Shown here: positions 1 to 8,716 of the stretch, one piece after another
How the letters are laid out: each line of letters opens with the position of its first letter
Numbering within the stretch: the stretch's first letter is position 1
NCBI RefSeq assembly: GCF_003063645.1
Contig: NZ_NESJ01000010.1
Span: forward strand, 62,001-126,000
Source: Limnohabitans sp. 2KL-51
Lineage (GTDB): Bacteria > Pseudomonadota > Gammaproteobacteria > Burkholderiales > Burkholderiaceae_C
Length of the DNA: 64,000 bases
Reading direction: 5' to 3'
Notes under the pieces: model-generated
Told to the model about the DNA's origin: nothing
Databases searched by the model: none
Seen by the model: only the letters and a program-made list of their open reading frames with translations
Program-made: the position numbers and the translations under genes

Positions 1-1098
1 ATGCCGCTACAAACTTGCTGATGGCACTTGGTATCGCCAAACAACAGGCAAAGCCAGCATAGAACACGCCGTTGCCGTTGCCTGTGATTTGTATGACGAA
101 GCCAAGTACAGACAGCGGCTGGGTTTAGCACACCAAACACACACGTTCGCACAAATTGCGGCGGTTACGTTGGCAGAACTGCGAGTGAAAATTGACGCCA
201 GCACTGGCAGAACTGCTTACAGCGACTACGTGGGCTGTATTGAGAAATATTTTTTGCCCTACTTCAAAGACAAGCGGCTGGAAGAATTGACGCACACAGA
301 CATCGTTGAATTTGAATTGTGGCGGGACAGGCAGATGCGACGCCGACCCAAAGCAAGTGCGTTGATGAACTACGCCAGTGCTTGGAACAAGTTGTTGTCT
401 GTTGCGGTGTCGCGTGGCTACATCAGCGAACGTGTGCCAGTGCCAAAACTGACGACAAAGGGCGAGAAGGGCACAACACGCCCAGCGTTTAGCGAAGAAG
501 AAATTACTCAGTTGTTAGCGTTTATGGAAACGTGGCAGCACGAGGCTTGCGAGCAGTGGAAAAAGAAATGCGTTCCCTGCTGCGTGACTACATTGAAATG
601 TTGCTGCTAACGGGAATGCGGTACGGCACAGAAGCAATGGGCATCTGCTGGCGGCACTTGGAATGGCACACGGATAAAGGTGTGCGCTACCTGGGTATAT
701 GGGCAGATGGCAAAACAGGGGGGCGTTGGCTCATTGCCAAGCTCCGTGTGGTGGCAGTGTTGGAACGCTTACACGCAAGACAACGAGACATCTGTGACTT
801 GTCGTTTGAAACGACATTCGCATAGCGGGTGCCCCACAAGTTGTTCAGGTTCAGTGACGGCTATCAACCGCCAAGCCTGAACGGCACATTCAGGCGGCTG
901 ATGCGTGACACAGGTTTGCTGAAGAACGAGGATGGGCAGAACAGAACCTTGTATTCGTTGCGTCACACCTACGCCACATTTGAACTCTTGCAGAATGGCA
1001 CGGACATACATACACTCAGCAAACATATGGGCAACTCTGCGGCAATGATTGAGCGGCACTACTCAAAGTTGACGGCAACGATTGATAAACAATATTAA
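1..1098 (+). pseudogene. Tyrosine recombinase/phage integrase, 5'-truncated by the window and frameshifted
   Basis: Reading starts in frame 2 at the window edge and runs to about 545, with an N-terminal DNA-binding/SAM-like region typical of phage integrases. There the frame jumps to frame 1. Restoring one G in the GAGGCTTGCG stretch near 541-548 rejoins the two frames as HEGLRAVEKEM. The second frame holds box I (LLLTGMRYGTE, catalytic Arg) and continues to an in-frame TAG at 823-825. After it the same frame resumes with SLRHTYAT (box II) and ERHYSKL (nucleophilic Tyr) up to the stop at 1098. All catalytic boxes are therefore recognisable, but two lesions separate them, so the enzyme is almost certainly inactive. 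It sits at the edge of an AT-rich gene set, as expected for an island integrase. The 5' start lies outside the window. Confidence 0.85.
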
Positions 1099-1105
1099 TT
1101 TAATT

Positions 1106-2734
1106 ATGAATTGCAACAAAATTCTTTCTATTTCACTTTTTTTGATGCTCGCAATCTCAAGCGCGCAATCCCAAGAGGTACAACTTGAACTACCAGTAGG
1201 AGTTCAAAGTCAAGTTTCGTTGCAAATTAAACTGCCAAATGAAACAGGCAAGTGCAATATAGAGATCACTGTGCCCGGGCTAGCAAAATTTGAACGAGAG
1301 GTAAATGCGCCAAATTTTCAGACCTTGGTGGAATTTACGCCGCCAGCAGAAGGATCTTTTCCAATTGAATGGAGAGGAAAATTAAAAAAGCGTGGTCTAA
1401 ATTCAGTACTTGGTTGTGATGGTGCTGGCAAGGTAATGGTCGTAGGCAAGGTAATGGTTGTAGGCAAGCCTAGTACATCTGATATTGCAGCAAAGTGGAA
1501 TGATTACTTTTCCAAATCAAATCCCGAAGCTGTTGAATGCGTGAGGATGGGTTTAGAAATAAATCAAGTACTGTTTGAGTCTGCTGATCCATCTGCGAAA
1601 CTTGTAGCCCCGAATGACTCATTAGTTAAACCAATATTCGAAAAATGCGATTCGTTTTTTCGTCAAAAACAACCACAGCAAAATTACGCTTGCACAATTC
1701 CAGGCGGAATTAAAACATTTTGTAACGAACTCTATGCAGAACGAGGTTCTGATGGAAAGTTGAGTGCAATCTCGAAATTGGAGGCAATCAAACTTCATTT
1801 TAACGGCAGAGAATGGATGCTTGCACACACAGAGACCGGAGAAGCAAAGGCAACCCGATTAAAATCGGAAGAAGACAGCAAAAAACAGCAGGAAGCTGAT
1901 GCAGCTAAAAGGACAGCAGAAGCTAATTCGAAACGATTGAAAGCTGAAGAAGAAAACAAAAAAATGCAGATAGCTGATGCAGCTAAGAGTAAAGCCCTTT
2001 CATCTGAACAAAAATCTAAGCCGGCTTCTTCCGAACCAGACATTTTGAAAGAAGAAAAAGCGATGAGAGCCTACAATATAGGTATATGTCTTGGCGCCGC
2101 TGGCATTGCTATGCAAAGATTTGGCGATAACGAAACATACGATAAATATATGAATAAATTTAGGTCCGCTTTTACAAATTACGAAAAATTTATCGTTGAA
2201 CCTTGTAAATCCAAAATGACTGAAGCTTGCTTTAATAAACTGCCAGAAGAATCAAGATTTTATTTTAATGGCATTACAACGTCGCGAACAGAGTTGAATT
2301 CTCCTAAGCCTGTAACAATTCTTAGCTCTAATCGGATAGGGACAGACAGGACAACACTGATAGCTGCAATAGCAGGCTATTGCGATGCTGAAGCCGAAAG
2401 TAAGCTCACTTCAACAACTTCATCCGAACCCAAGCCAGCGGATGTTGATATGTTTTGTAGCGGGTTACTTTTCAGAGCTTCTGGGCTTATAAATTCTGGT
2501 TTGTCTCCATACAGGGGAGAGGCTCTAAATCAATTAACGCAGCTGTCGGCGCATCTAGAAAGATCAGCAAATCTTCTTATGCAAAGGGGTGTTGTTCGTA
2601 ATGGATCCGCTGATAGCGCAAATGCTGGTGTGTCGGTAGCTAACAACGTTATTGGGAGAAATATCAATGGCCTTATTCAAAGTGGTTCGGATCCGCACAA
2701 GTCAGTGATGGGGTGTTTAAAAAGACTTCAATAG
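1106..2734 (+). CDS. Exported hypothetical protein with Lys/Ala/Glu-rich coiled-coil repeat
   Basis: I do not recognise the family (542 aa). The ATG at 1106 starts a clear Sec signal peptide (MNCNKILSISLFLMLAISSAQS). A TTG 24 bases upstream is open but overlaps the integrase end, so I prefer the ATG. After a beta-rich N-terminal part comes a tandem VMVVGK repeat near residue 110. A charged helical segment around residues 250-300 contains two copies of RLK(S/A)EE..KK.Q.ADAAK, which looks like a coiled coil. The C-terminal half is mixed alpha with several Cys. Codon use is AT-rich and unlike the core genes to the right, indicating transfer with the island. It is probably periplasmic. A 100-bp part of this gene is repeated downstream at 2797-2896. 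Confidence 0.7.
   Translation: MNCNKILSISLFLMLAISSAQSQEVQLELPVGVQSQVSLQIKLPNETGKCNIEITVPGLAKFEREVNAPNFQTLVEFTPPAEGSFPIEWRGKLKKRGLNSVLGCDGAGKVMVVGKVMVVGKPSTSDIAAKWNDYFSKSNPEAVECVRMGLEINQVLFESADPSAKLVAPNDSLVKPIFEKCDSFFRQKQPQQNYACTIPGGIKTFCNELYAERGSDGKLSAISKLEAIKLHFNGREWMLAHTETGEAKATRLKSEEDSKKQQEADAAKRTAEANSKRLKAEEENKKMQIADAAKSKALSSEQKSKPASSEPDILKEEKAMRAYNIGICLGAAGIAMQRFGDNETYDKYMNKFRSAFTNYEKFIVEPCKSKMTEACFNKLPEESRFYFNGITTSRTELNSPKPVTILSSNRIGTDRTTLIAAIAGYCDAEAESKLTSTTSSEPKPADVDMFCSGLLFRASGLINSGLSPYRGEALNQLTQLSAHLERSANLLMQRGVVRNGSADSANAGVSVANNVIGRNINGLIQSGSDPHKSVMGCLKRLQ
1427..1462 (+). repeat. 18-bp tandem repeat (two units) inside the 1106 gene
   Basis: The unit GGCAAGGTAATGGTYGTA occurs twice in a row with one substitution, followed by a partial third GGCAAG. 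It encodes the in-frame duplication GKVMVV. This is seen directly in the sequence. Confidence 0.9.
2284..2383 (+). repeat. 100-bp direct repeat, copy 1 (inside the 1106 gene)
   Basis: This stretch, from GCGAACAGAG to GGCTATTGC, is repeated at 2797-2896 with four substitutions and no indel. Here it encodes residues about 394-426 of the exported hypothetical protein. Confidence 0.95.
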
Positions 2735-2796
2735 TAAGTAATATTCTGTTGCTTTTTTTTAAGGCTTTGCAAGGGCGAAAGTGAATTTTCAATTTT

Positions 2797-2905
2797 GCGA
2801 ACAGAGTTGAATTCTCCTAAGCCTGTAACAATTCTTAGCTCTAATCGGATAGGGACAGATAGAAGAACACTGATAGTTGCAATAGCAGGCTATTGCAACC
2901 AATAA
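2797..2905 (+). pseudogene. Fragment of a second copy of the 1106 gene (100-bp direct repeat, copy 2)
   Basis: Bases 2797-2896 match 2284-2383 at 96 of 100 positions. Two of the four substitutions are silent and two change a residue (T to R, A to V). The frame stays open from 2798 for 35 codons and ends at TAA 2903-2905. There is no start codon or upstream homology, so this is a remnant of a partial duplication or of a deleted tandem paralog, not a gene. It directly precedes the ribosome binding site of the next gene. Confidence 0.85.
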
Positions 2906-2917
2906 AGGATTTTGATA

Positions 2918-3709
2918 ATGAACTATATTATTTTTTCGAGTTTGGCTATTTTGGTTGGTATTTTAATTTTTACTTCTGCATTTATTCGAATAAAGTACCT
3001 TAATAAAGTATATGATTATAGCAATAAGGGTTGGGGTGAAAATCCAGATGCACTTATAAGTAAGTTACATCGTTGGTCGAAAAAAATCGCAGCTGCATTT
3101 TTTATATTAATTTCAGTTATCATATTCCCATTAAATTTAGTTATTTTTCTACCGGATGAATTGGAGGCGATAGAGTATGGTGTATCTGGTGATGAACTTA
3201 AAAAATTAAAATTGGAACACAAAAAATTAGCCGATTCAGATTTTATCGATTTTGTAGAAAGTTATTTAAAATTTGGGCAATCAAATGCCATCGAACACAC
3301 ATCAGCTCGTAAATATAATATTGCAGTTGATAATTTCGTAGAAGCTCGTAAATTAAATATTGCAAATTATAACGATTTGTCGAAGTATAAAGAGGCAGTA
3401 GAGCAACGTGAGCGAGAGAAAAAAATAGCTTTCGAAGCCGAAAAAAAGCGTAATGCTGAAGCCGAAAAGAAGAGAAATTCATCAAGTAATTACTCATATA
3501 GCTCCAGTACATCATCATCCTTTACTCGAGAGGATCCACGAAATGTTTATATATATTGCGTGACTGGCCAGCGTTCTATATGTTACACGACACCTGCTGA
3601 GTGTGAAGCACAAAAGGTATATTATGGCGGGCAATGTAAATCTGCTGCCTGTGGCACGGCCGAAACAGTACTCAATACAAGTCAGTGCGCACTTAAAGGT
3701 TATAAGTGA
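2918..3709 (+). CDS. Hypothetical membrane protein with cysteine-rich C-terminus
   Basis: The family is not recognised (263 aa). The ATG at 2918 is preceded by AAAGGA at 8 bases, better than the TTG at 2912. The N-terminal residues 1-22 form a membrane segment, and a second hydrophobic helix lies around 50-72 (AAAFFILISVIIFPLNLVIF). A charged helical linker rich in Glu/Lys/Arg (two EAEKKRN units) leads into a Ser-rich linker and a C-terminal domain of about 55 residues with six Cys (YCVTGQ..CYTTPAEC...GGQC..AAC...QC). That spacing loosely recalls small secreted Cys-rich domains of the DUF3551 type, but this is only a visual resemblance. Base composition is very AT-rich, as in the rest of the island. 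Confidence 0.65.
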   Translation: MNYIIFSSLAILVGILIFTSAFIRIKYLNKVYDYSNKGWGENPDALISKLHRWSKKIAAAFFILISVIIFPLNLVIFLPDELEAIEYGVSGDELKKLKLEHKKLADSDFIDFVESYLKFGQSNAIEHTSARKYNIAVDNFVEARKLNIANYNDLSKYKEAVEQREREKKIAFEAEKKRNAEAEKKRNSSSNYSYSSSTSSSFTREDPRNVYIYCVTGQRSICYTTPAECEAQKVYYGGQCKSAACGTAETVLNTSQCALKGYK

Positions 3710-3846
3710 TTGCCTGAAAATTTCTGTATAATTTCATCAGAAAGGATTATTTAATGACAAGATGATTTTAATACTTCCTCAATCTTTAATAATTACATTT
3801 TGCATTTTGCGAACAACTCTTGAATTAATAAAATAAGGAATTTCAA

Positions 3847-4173
3847 ATGAATGCTGTTGCGAAAAATTTTATTTTCATACCAATCTTTTTATTTGTACTT
3901 AGCGCACAAACAATCGCTCAAACACCTAAACCAAAACCCACGCTTTTATCGTGTGATGTTAATGTTGATTGTAAAAATAAAGATGATGCAGTGATGAAAA
4001 TGCGTATGAGCTGGATGCAGATAAATGCTTCAAGTGATCCTTCCGTCAAAGCCTATGCAGAAGCTTGTTTTGAAGCTTTGCAAACAGTTCAAAAAAATAC
4101 TTTTCGTATGCCTAAACAAGACCTACCTACTTTTCTAAAAATGTGCAATATAGGTCTTCAGCGAATGCAATAA
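3847..4173 (+). CDS. Small exported hypothetical protein
   Basis: The family is not recognised (108 aa). The ATG at 3847 follows AAGGAA at 6 bases. Residues 1-25 form a signal peptide ending in AQTIAQ. The mature protein is about 83 residues, mostly helical, with four Cys (SCDVNVDC, EACFEAL, KMCNIGL) that could form two disulfides in the periplasm. It is the last AT-rich island gene before the core, and a possible terminator follows at 4282-4311. Confidence 0.65.
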   Translation: MNAVAKNFIFIPIFLFVLSAQTIAQTPKPKPTLLSCDVNVDCKNKDDAVMKMRMSWMQINASSDPSVKAYAEACFEALQTVQKNTFRMPKQDLPTFLKMCNIGLQRMQ

Positions 4174-4281
4174 TTAATTTTTCATTTAAAAATGTTAAAA
4201 TTTTTAATTATTATTACGTTATTGTAGTAATAGTCAGTTTCGATGCGAATCCGAATAAATTGAAAAAGACTATTTAAGATT

Positions 4282-4311
4282 GAAAAAGCTCGCTCAATGG
4301 CCGGCTTTTTC
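4282..4311. terminator. Probable bidirectional terminator hairpin at the island/core border
   Basis: GAAAAAGC (4282-4289) and GCTTTTTC (4304-4311) form an 8-bp perfect stem around a 14-base loop; T-runs appear on both strands. It lies between the end of the last island gene and the end of the convergent ABC-F gene. The remaining 4174-4358 is AT-rich and holds no gene I can support. Confidence 0.6.
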
Positions 4312-4358
4312 TATTGTGTCGTTCAAAACCTTGCATTTTGGATTTCATATACTTCAGT

Positions 4359-6449
4359 TTACAACGCAGTCATGGTGGCTTCTTCGAGCAAAGAAGTTAT
4401 CGTCAGCCAGCGCTCCTCCAAGGTCGCCACTTCGTCGGCCAAGGCTTTGAGACGGCGGCCCGCGTCCGCCATTTCGGCGGGTGATACAGGGGTGGTCAGG
4501 AGCGCTTCCAATCGGTTTTTCTCGACTTCGATGCTGGCCATGCGCTCCTCGTTTTGTTCCAGTTCGCGCTTGAGTGGGCGGGTTTGTGCGGCCAGTTGCT
4601 GGCGTTTTTGGGCGTCGAGTTTGCGCTGCTCGGCGCTGTTCAGGCCGGGAGTGCCGGTCTGCATGACGGCCGCGCTTGATCCCTTGGCTGCAACAACGGC
4701 AACGGCTGCTGCGGGTGTAGTTGCAGGTGAAGCACTCGAAGGGCTTGGGTCTTTGCGCGGCATGATGGCGGTTGCCGCTGGAGCCGGTGCCGTCGTCGTA
4801 GTGACCACAGCATCGCGAGCTGAATTTTTGGCTTCTTCACGCAGGCGTTTGGACTCTTCCAGCAGGTACTTTTGGTAATCGTCCAAGTCGCCGTCAAACG
4901 GCTCGACCTTGCCCCGGCCAACCATCCAGAATTCGTCACACACCGCACGCAGCAAGGCGCGGTCGTGGCTGACCAGCATGACGGTGCCTTCGAACTCGTT
5001 GAGCGCCATCGACAGGGCTTCGCGCGTTGCCAGATCCAGGTGGTTGGTGGGCTCGTCCAGCAGCAGCAAGTTGGGCCGTTGCCACACGATCATGGCCAGC
5101 ACCAAGCGGGCTTTTTCGCCGCCGCTCATGGAGCCCACGGACTGCTTGACCATGTCGCCACTGAAGTTGAAGGTGCCCAGGTAGTTGCGCAGGTCCTGCT
5201 CGCGGCTGGGCTCGTTGCTGCCCAGCTCTTTGGCCAGGCGAATCATGTGTTCCAGCGGGTTGTCGTTCGGGTGAAGCACATCGAGTTCTTGCTGCGCAAA
5301 GTAGCCTATGTTCAGGCCCTTGCCCTCGGTTAGTGTGCCGGCCAGCAGCGGCATGGTGCGGGCAATCGTCTTGACCAGCGTCGATTTACCTTGACCGTTG
5401 GCACCCAAAATACCAATGCGCTGGCCCGCCAACACCGATTTGCTGACGCCTTGCAAGATGGCTTTGGGCTCCTCGTCGACGGTGTAGCCAAAACTCGAAT
5501 CGCTGATGGCTAGCATCGGGTTGGGCAGGTTGTTGGGTTCTTTGAAGCCAAAGGTGAATTCGGCATCGGCCAGCAGCGGTGCCACTTTCTCCATGCGCTC
5601 GAGCGCCTTGACACGGCTTTGCGCCTGTTTGGCTTTGCTGGCCTGGGCTTTGAAGCGGGTGATGAACTTTTGCAGGTGGGCGATTTTGTCTTGCTGCTTA
5701 GAAAACGAAGCTTGTTGCAGCTCCATCTGTTGGGCACGCAGGATTTCAAAGCCGCTGTAGTTGCTGCCGTAGCGGGTGAGTTTGGCGTGGTCGATGTGCA
5801 AGGTGACATCGGTCACGGCATCCAGAAACTCGCGGTCATGGCTGATCACGATCATCGTGCCGGCGTAGCGCTGTAGCCAGGCTTCCAGCCAGACCAGGGC
5901 GTCCAAGTCCAAGTGGTTGGTGGGCTCGTCCAAGATGAGAATGTCAGACGGGCACATCAGCGCGCGAGCCAACTGCAAGCGTATCCGCCAGCCGCCCGAA
6001 AAGCTGTTGACGGGGTTGTTGAGCTCGTCCACCCGAAAACCCAGGCCCAAAATCAGGGCTTCTGCGCGGGGCATGGCGTCGTGGTCACCGGCATCGGCCA
6101 AGTCGGTGTAAACGTGAGCCATTTCCATGCCGTCGCCACTGGCTTCGGCCACCACCAGACGCTGGCGCAACTCGGCCAATCGGGTGTCACCTTCCAACAC
6201 AAAGTCAGCGGCGGCTTGGTCGGTCTCGGGCATGTTTTGTGCCACTTGGCCCATGCGCCACTGGCGCGGCATTTCAAAGTCGCCGCCGTCCTCGGTCAAG
6301 CTGCCGTTGAACAACGCAAACAAGGTGGATTTGCCCGCCCCGTTGCGCCCAACCAGACCGACTTTTTCTCCGGGGTTGAGGGTGACTGAGGCTTTGTCCA
6401 GCAGCACCTTGGTGCCTCGGCGGAGGGTGACGTTTTTAAGATTGATCAT
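4359..6449 (-). CDS. yheS: ABC-F family ATPase, YheS-like
   Basis: A soluble twin-ABC protein of 696 aa without membrane segments; ABC-F proteins act on the ribosome as translation factors. Domain 1 has Walker A GRNGAGKST (about 34-42), signature FSGGW (about 150) and Walker B ILILDEPTNHLD. A charged P-site-tRNA-interaction-type linker follows. Domain 2 has GANGQGKST, MSGGEKARLVL and LLLLDEPTNHLD. A proline/alanine-rich spacer leads to a C-terminal coiled coil of about 100 residues. The opening (MINLKNVTLRRG) and the insertion after Walker A resemble YheS more than Uup or EttA. The gene follows prmB with a 156-base gap and may have its own promoter. Confidence 0.9.
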   Translation of the reverse strand: MINLKNVTLRRGTKVLLDKASVTLNPGEKVGLVGRNGAGKSTLFALFNGSLTEDGGDFEMPRQWRMGQVAQNMPETDQAAADFVLEGDTRLAELRQRLVVAEASGDGMEMAHVYTDLADAGDHDAMPRAEALILGLGFRVDELNNPVNSFSGGWRIRLQLARALMCPSDILILDEPTNHLDLDALVWLEAWLQRYAGTMIVISHDREFLDAVTDVTLHIDHAKLTRYGSNYSGFEILRAQQMELQQASFSKQQDKIAHLQKFITRFKAQASKAKQAQSRVKALERMEKVAPLLADAEFTFGFKEPNNLPNPMLAISDSSFGYTVDEEPKAILQGVSKSVLAGQRIGILGANGQGKSTLVKTIARTMPLLAGTLTEGKGLNIGYFAQQELDVLHPNDNPLEHMIRLAKELGSNEPSREQDLRNYLGTFNFSGDMVKQSVGSMSGGEKARLVLAMIVWQRPNLLLLDEPTNHLDLATREALSMALNEFEGTVMLVSHDRALLRAVCDEFWMVGRGKVEPFDGDLDDYQKYLLEESKRLREEAKNSARDAVVTTTTAPAPAATAIMPRKDPSPSSASPATTPAAAVAVVAAKGSSAAVMQTGTPGLNSAEQRKLDAQKRQQLAAQTRPLKRELEQNEERMASIEVEKNRLEALLTTPVSPAEMADAGRRLKALADEVATLEERWLTITSLLEEATMTAL

Positions 6450-6605
6450 GAAAAGCAGTATCCGGAACAGACGCCGGTATGGGGAGCAGGGTCAGTTTGG
6501 AGGGACTGACCTCTAAAAGCACAACCCGCCATTTTCGCCGATGTGCATGACGGTGAGATGGCGCGTTGAAAATTAGGTCGTTTCCCAGGCCACCAGGACG
6601 GGCCT

Positions 6606-7484
6606 TTACAAGCAGAGCAGGGCTCCGCGGGAGATCAGCAGCACCTGATCGTCGCCAGCGCTGGTGTCCAGCCAAGCGACTTCAAGTTCGGGGAAAGCAG
6701 CGATGAAATGGTCCACCTCGTTGCCGATTTCCAGCACCAGCAACGCTTGCTCGCTCATGCGCGAAGGTGCTTCCTTGAACAGTTGCCGCACAAAGTCCAT
6801 GCCGTCCGCGCCGCCTGCCAGCGCAAGCTCGGGCTCGGCGCGGTATTCCGCGGGCAGGGCGTCCATTCTGGCTTGACACACATAAGGCGGGTTGCACAGG
6901 ATCAGGTCAAACGGGCCCGGCAATGCACTCAGGCCGTCGCTGTTGATCAGTTGGACGCGCGCTTGCAAGTCGTGACGCTTTACATTGATGGCGGCCACGG
7001 CCAGTGCATCATCCGAAATGTCTGCCCCGGAAACTTGCATCTCGGGCCAAGCCAGTGCCGCCAGCACGGCCAGGCTGCCGTTACCGGTGCACAGGTCCAG
7101 CACGCGGGTGGTCTGGTTGCTCAGCCAGGCGTCGATCGTGCCGTCGGCCAGCACTTCGGCGATCAGGCTGCGCGGCACGATGGCACGCTCGTCGATGTAA
7201 AACGACACGCCCTGCAACCAGGCTTCTTGCGTCAAGTAGGCGGCGGGCTTGCGTGTGGCGATGCGTTCTTCGATCAGCGCAGCGCAAGCCATTTGCTGCT
7301 CGGGCGTCACAGCTTGTTCGGCCACATCGTCCAAGTCGGTGTCCAGCGGCAAGCCCAGACGCCAGAGCACCAGCCAGACGGCTTCGTCAAAGGCGCTCTG
7401 TGTGCCGTGGCCGAAAGCCACACCCGCTTGTGTGAGCCGCTCGGAAGATGCCTCGATCAACACCGACAGGGTCAAGGCGCTCAT
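6606..7484 (-). CDS. prmB: PrmB, ribosomal protein L3 N5-glutamine methyltransferase
   Basis: An SAM-dependent methyltransferase of the HemK/PrmB family that methylates a glutamine of ribosomal protein L3. An N-terminal helical domain (about 1-95) precedes a Rossmann fold with [10 protein letters not shown] (130-139) and the family's NPPY motif (198-201). Length (292 aa) fits PrmB, and the internal sequence and the dapE neighbour favour PrmB over the L-release-factor enzyme PrmC. The start ATG overlaps the dapE stop by 4 bases (ATGA), so the two are probably translationally coupled. Confidence 0.9.
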   Translation of the reverse strand: MSALTLSVLIEASSERLTQAGVAFGHGTQSAFDEAVWLVLWRLGLPLDTDLDDVAEQAVTPEQQMACAALIEERIATRKPAAYLTQEAWLQGVSFYIDERAIVPRSLIAEVLADGTIDAWLSNQTTRVLDLCTGNGSLAVLAALAWPEMQVSGADISDDALAVAAINVKRHDLQARVQLINSDGLSALPGPFDLILCNPPYVCQARMDALPAEYRAEPELALAGGADGMDFVRQLFKEAPSRMSEQALLVLEIGNEVDHFIAAFPELEVAWLDTSAGDDQVLLISRGALLCL

Positions 7485-8692
7485 GCGGACAGGCCCGCGT
7501 TGAGGTGTTCCAGCGTGCGGCGGTAGATGGCTTTGAGCGGCGCGATGTCACTCAGCGCCACATGCTCGTTGACCTTGTGGATGGTCGCGTTGGGCGGACC
7601 GAATTCGATGACTTGTGGGCAAATCTGCGCGATGAAGCGGCCGTCGCTGGTGCCGCCGGTGGTGGACAGCTCGGTGGTCAGGCCGGTTTCGTCGGTGATG
7701 GCTTGTTGAATGGCTTTGACCAAGCTGCCCGGTGTGGTCAAAAACGGCAAGCCGCCAATCGTCCAGTTCAGTTCGTATCTCAAACCATGTCGGTCCAGCA
7801 CGGCTGCCAAGCGCTGCTGCAGGCTCTCGGGGGTGGATTCAGTGCAAAAGCGAAAATTGAAATCCACCACGCAGTCACCGGGGATCACGTTGCTCGCGCC
7901 CGTGCCCGCGTGGATGTTGCTCACCTGCCAACTGGTGGGCGGGAAGAAGGCATTGCCTTCGTCCCAGCGGATGGCCACCAGTTCGGCCAGCGCCGGGGCC
8001 AGGCGGTGGATGGGGTTGTCGGCCAGATGCGGGTAGGCAATGTGGCCTTGTACGCCGTGCACAGTCAGCTTGCCGCTCATGGTGCCGCGCCTACCGTTTT
8101 TGATCATGTCGCCCGTATGCTGCACCGAGGTGGGTTCGCCCACGATGCAAAACTGAGGCGCATCGCCACGGGCTTGGAGCGCTTTGCACACCACCACCGT
8201 GCCGTCGAGCGCTGGGCCCTCTTCATCGCTGGTCAGCAAAAAGGCTAGCCCCAGAGCCGGGTTGGGATTGGCGGCCAAAAACTCTTGCACCGCGACCACC
8301 ATGGCCGCCAGCGAGGTTTTCATGTCGCTCGCACCTCGCCCAAACAACTTACCGTCTTTGTGGGTGGGCGTGAAGGGGTCGCTGTCCCATTGCGTGAGTG
8401 GCCCGGTAGGCACCACGTCGGTGTGACCTGCAAAGGCCAGAGTCTGGCCCGAGCTGCCAGCCCGCTTGGCCCAAAGGTTGCGCACACGGAAAGTGTCCGG
8501 TCCTGAGTCCATGAATTCGCAGACAAAGTGCAGCGGCTTTAGTGCGTCGGCGATCAGGTCGAGACAACCGGCGTCATCCGGGGTGACGGAGGGCTTGGAA
8601 ATGAGCTGTTCGGCCAGTCGCAGGGTGTTGTGGCAGGTCGTGTTCATGGCTTGGAGGGATTGAGGAGATAGGTGCCGGGTCAAATCCGACAT
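7481..8692 (-). CDS. dapE: Succinyl-diaminopimelate desuccinylase
   Basis: A zinc peptidase of the M20 family that removes succinate from N-succinyl-LL-diaminopimelate in lysine/peptidoglycan precursor synthesis. The metal motifs are present: GHTDVVPTG (His90, Asp92), GRGASDMK (Asp123) and DEEG (Glu157/158). With the 8692 start the protein is 403 aa. An in-frame ATG at 8647 ([15 protein letters not shown]) gives 388 aa and fits the usual family N-terminus better, but neither start has a clear ribosome binding site. It lies 24 bases behind dapC and overlaps prmB by 4 bases. Confidence 0.95.
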   Translation of the reverse strand: MSDLTRHLSPQSLQAMNTTCHNTLRLAEQLISKPSVTPDDAGCLDLIADALKPLHFVCEFMDSGPDTFRVRNLWAKRAGSSGQTLAFAGHTDVVPTGPLTQWDSDPFTPTHKDGKLFGRGASDMKTSLAAMVVAVQEFLAANPNPALGLAFLLTSDEEGPALDGTVVVCKALQARGDAPQFCIVGEPTSVQHTGDMIKNGRRGTMSGKLTVHGVQGHIAYPHLADNPIHRLAPALAELVAIRWDEGNAFFPPTSWQVSNIHAGTGASNVIPGDCVVDFNFRFCTESTPESLQQRLAAVLDRHGLRYELNWTIGGLPFLTTPGSLVKAIQQAITDETGLTTELSTTGGTSDGRFIAQICPQVIEFGPPNATIHKVNEHVALSDIAPLKAIYRRTLEHLNAGLSA

Positions 8693-8716
8693 GACAGTGG
8701 GCTGATCTGAAGCTTG

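Noticed and set aside
4235..4262. Possible tRNA 3'-end remnant (GATGCGAATCCG) at the island border
   Set aside because: No acceptor stem or T-arm pairing could be built around it, so an att site in a tRNA is not supported here.
4297..4878. Forward frame with a hydrophobic start opposite the ABC-F gene
   Set aside because: Overlaps the coiled-coil end of the ABC-F protein; Ala/Ser/Arg-rich low complexity and no homology-like motif.
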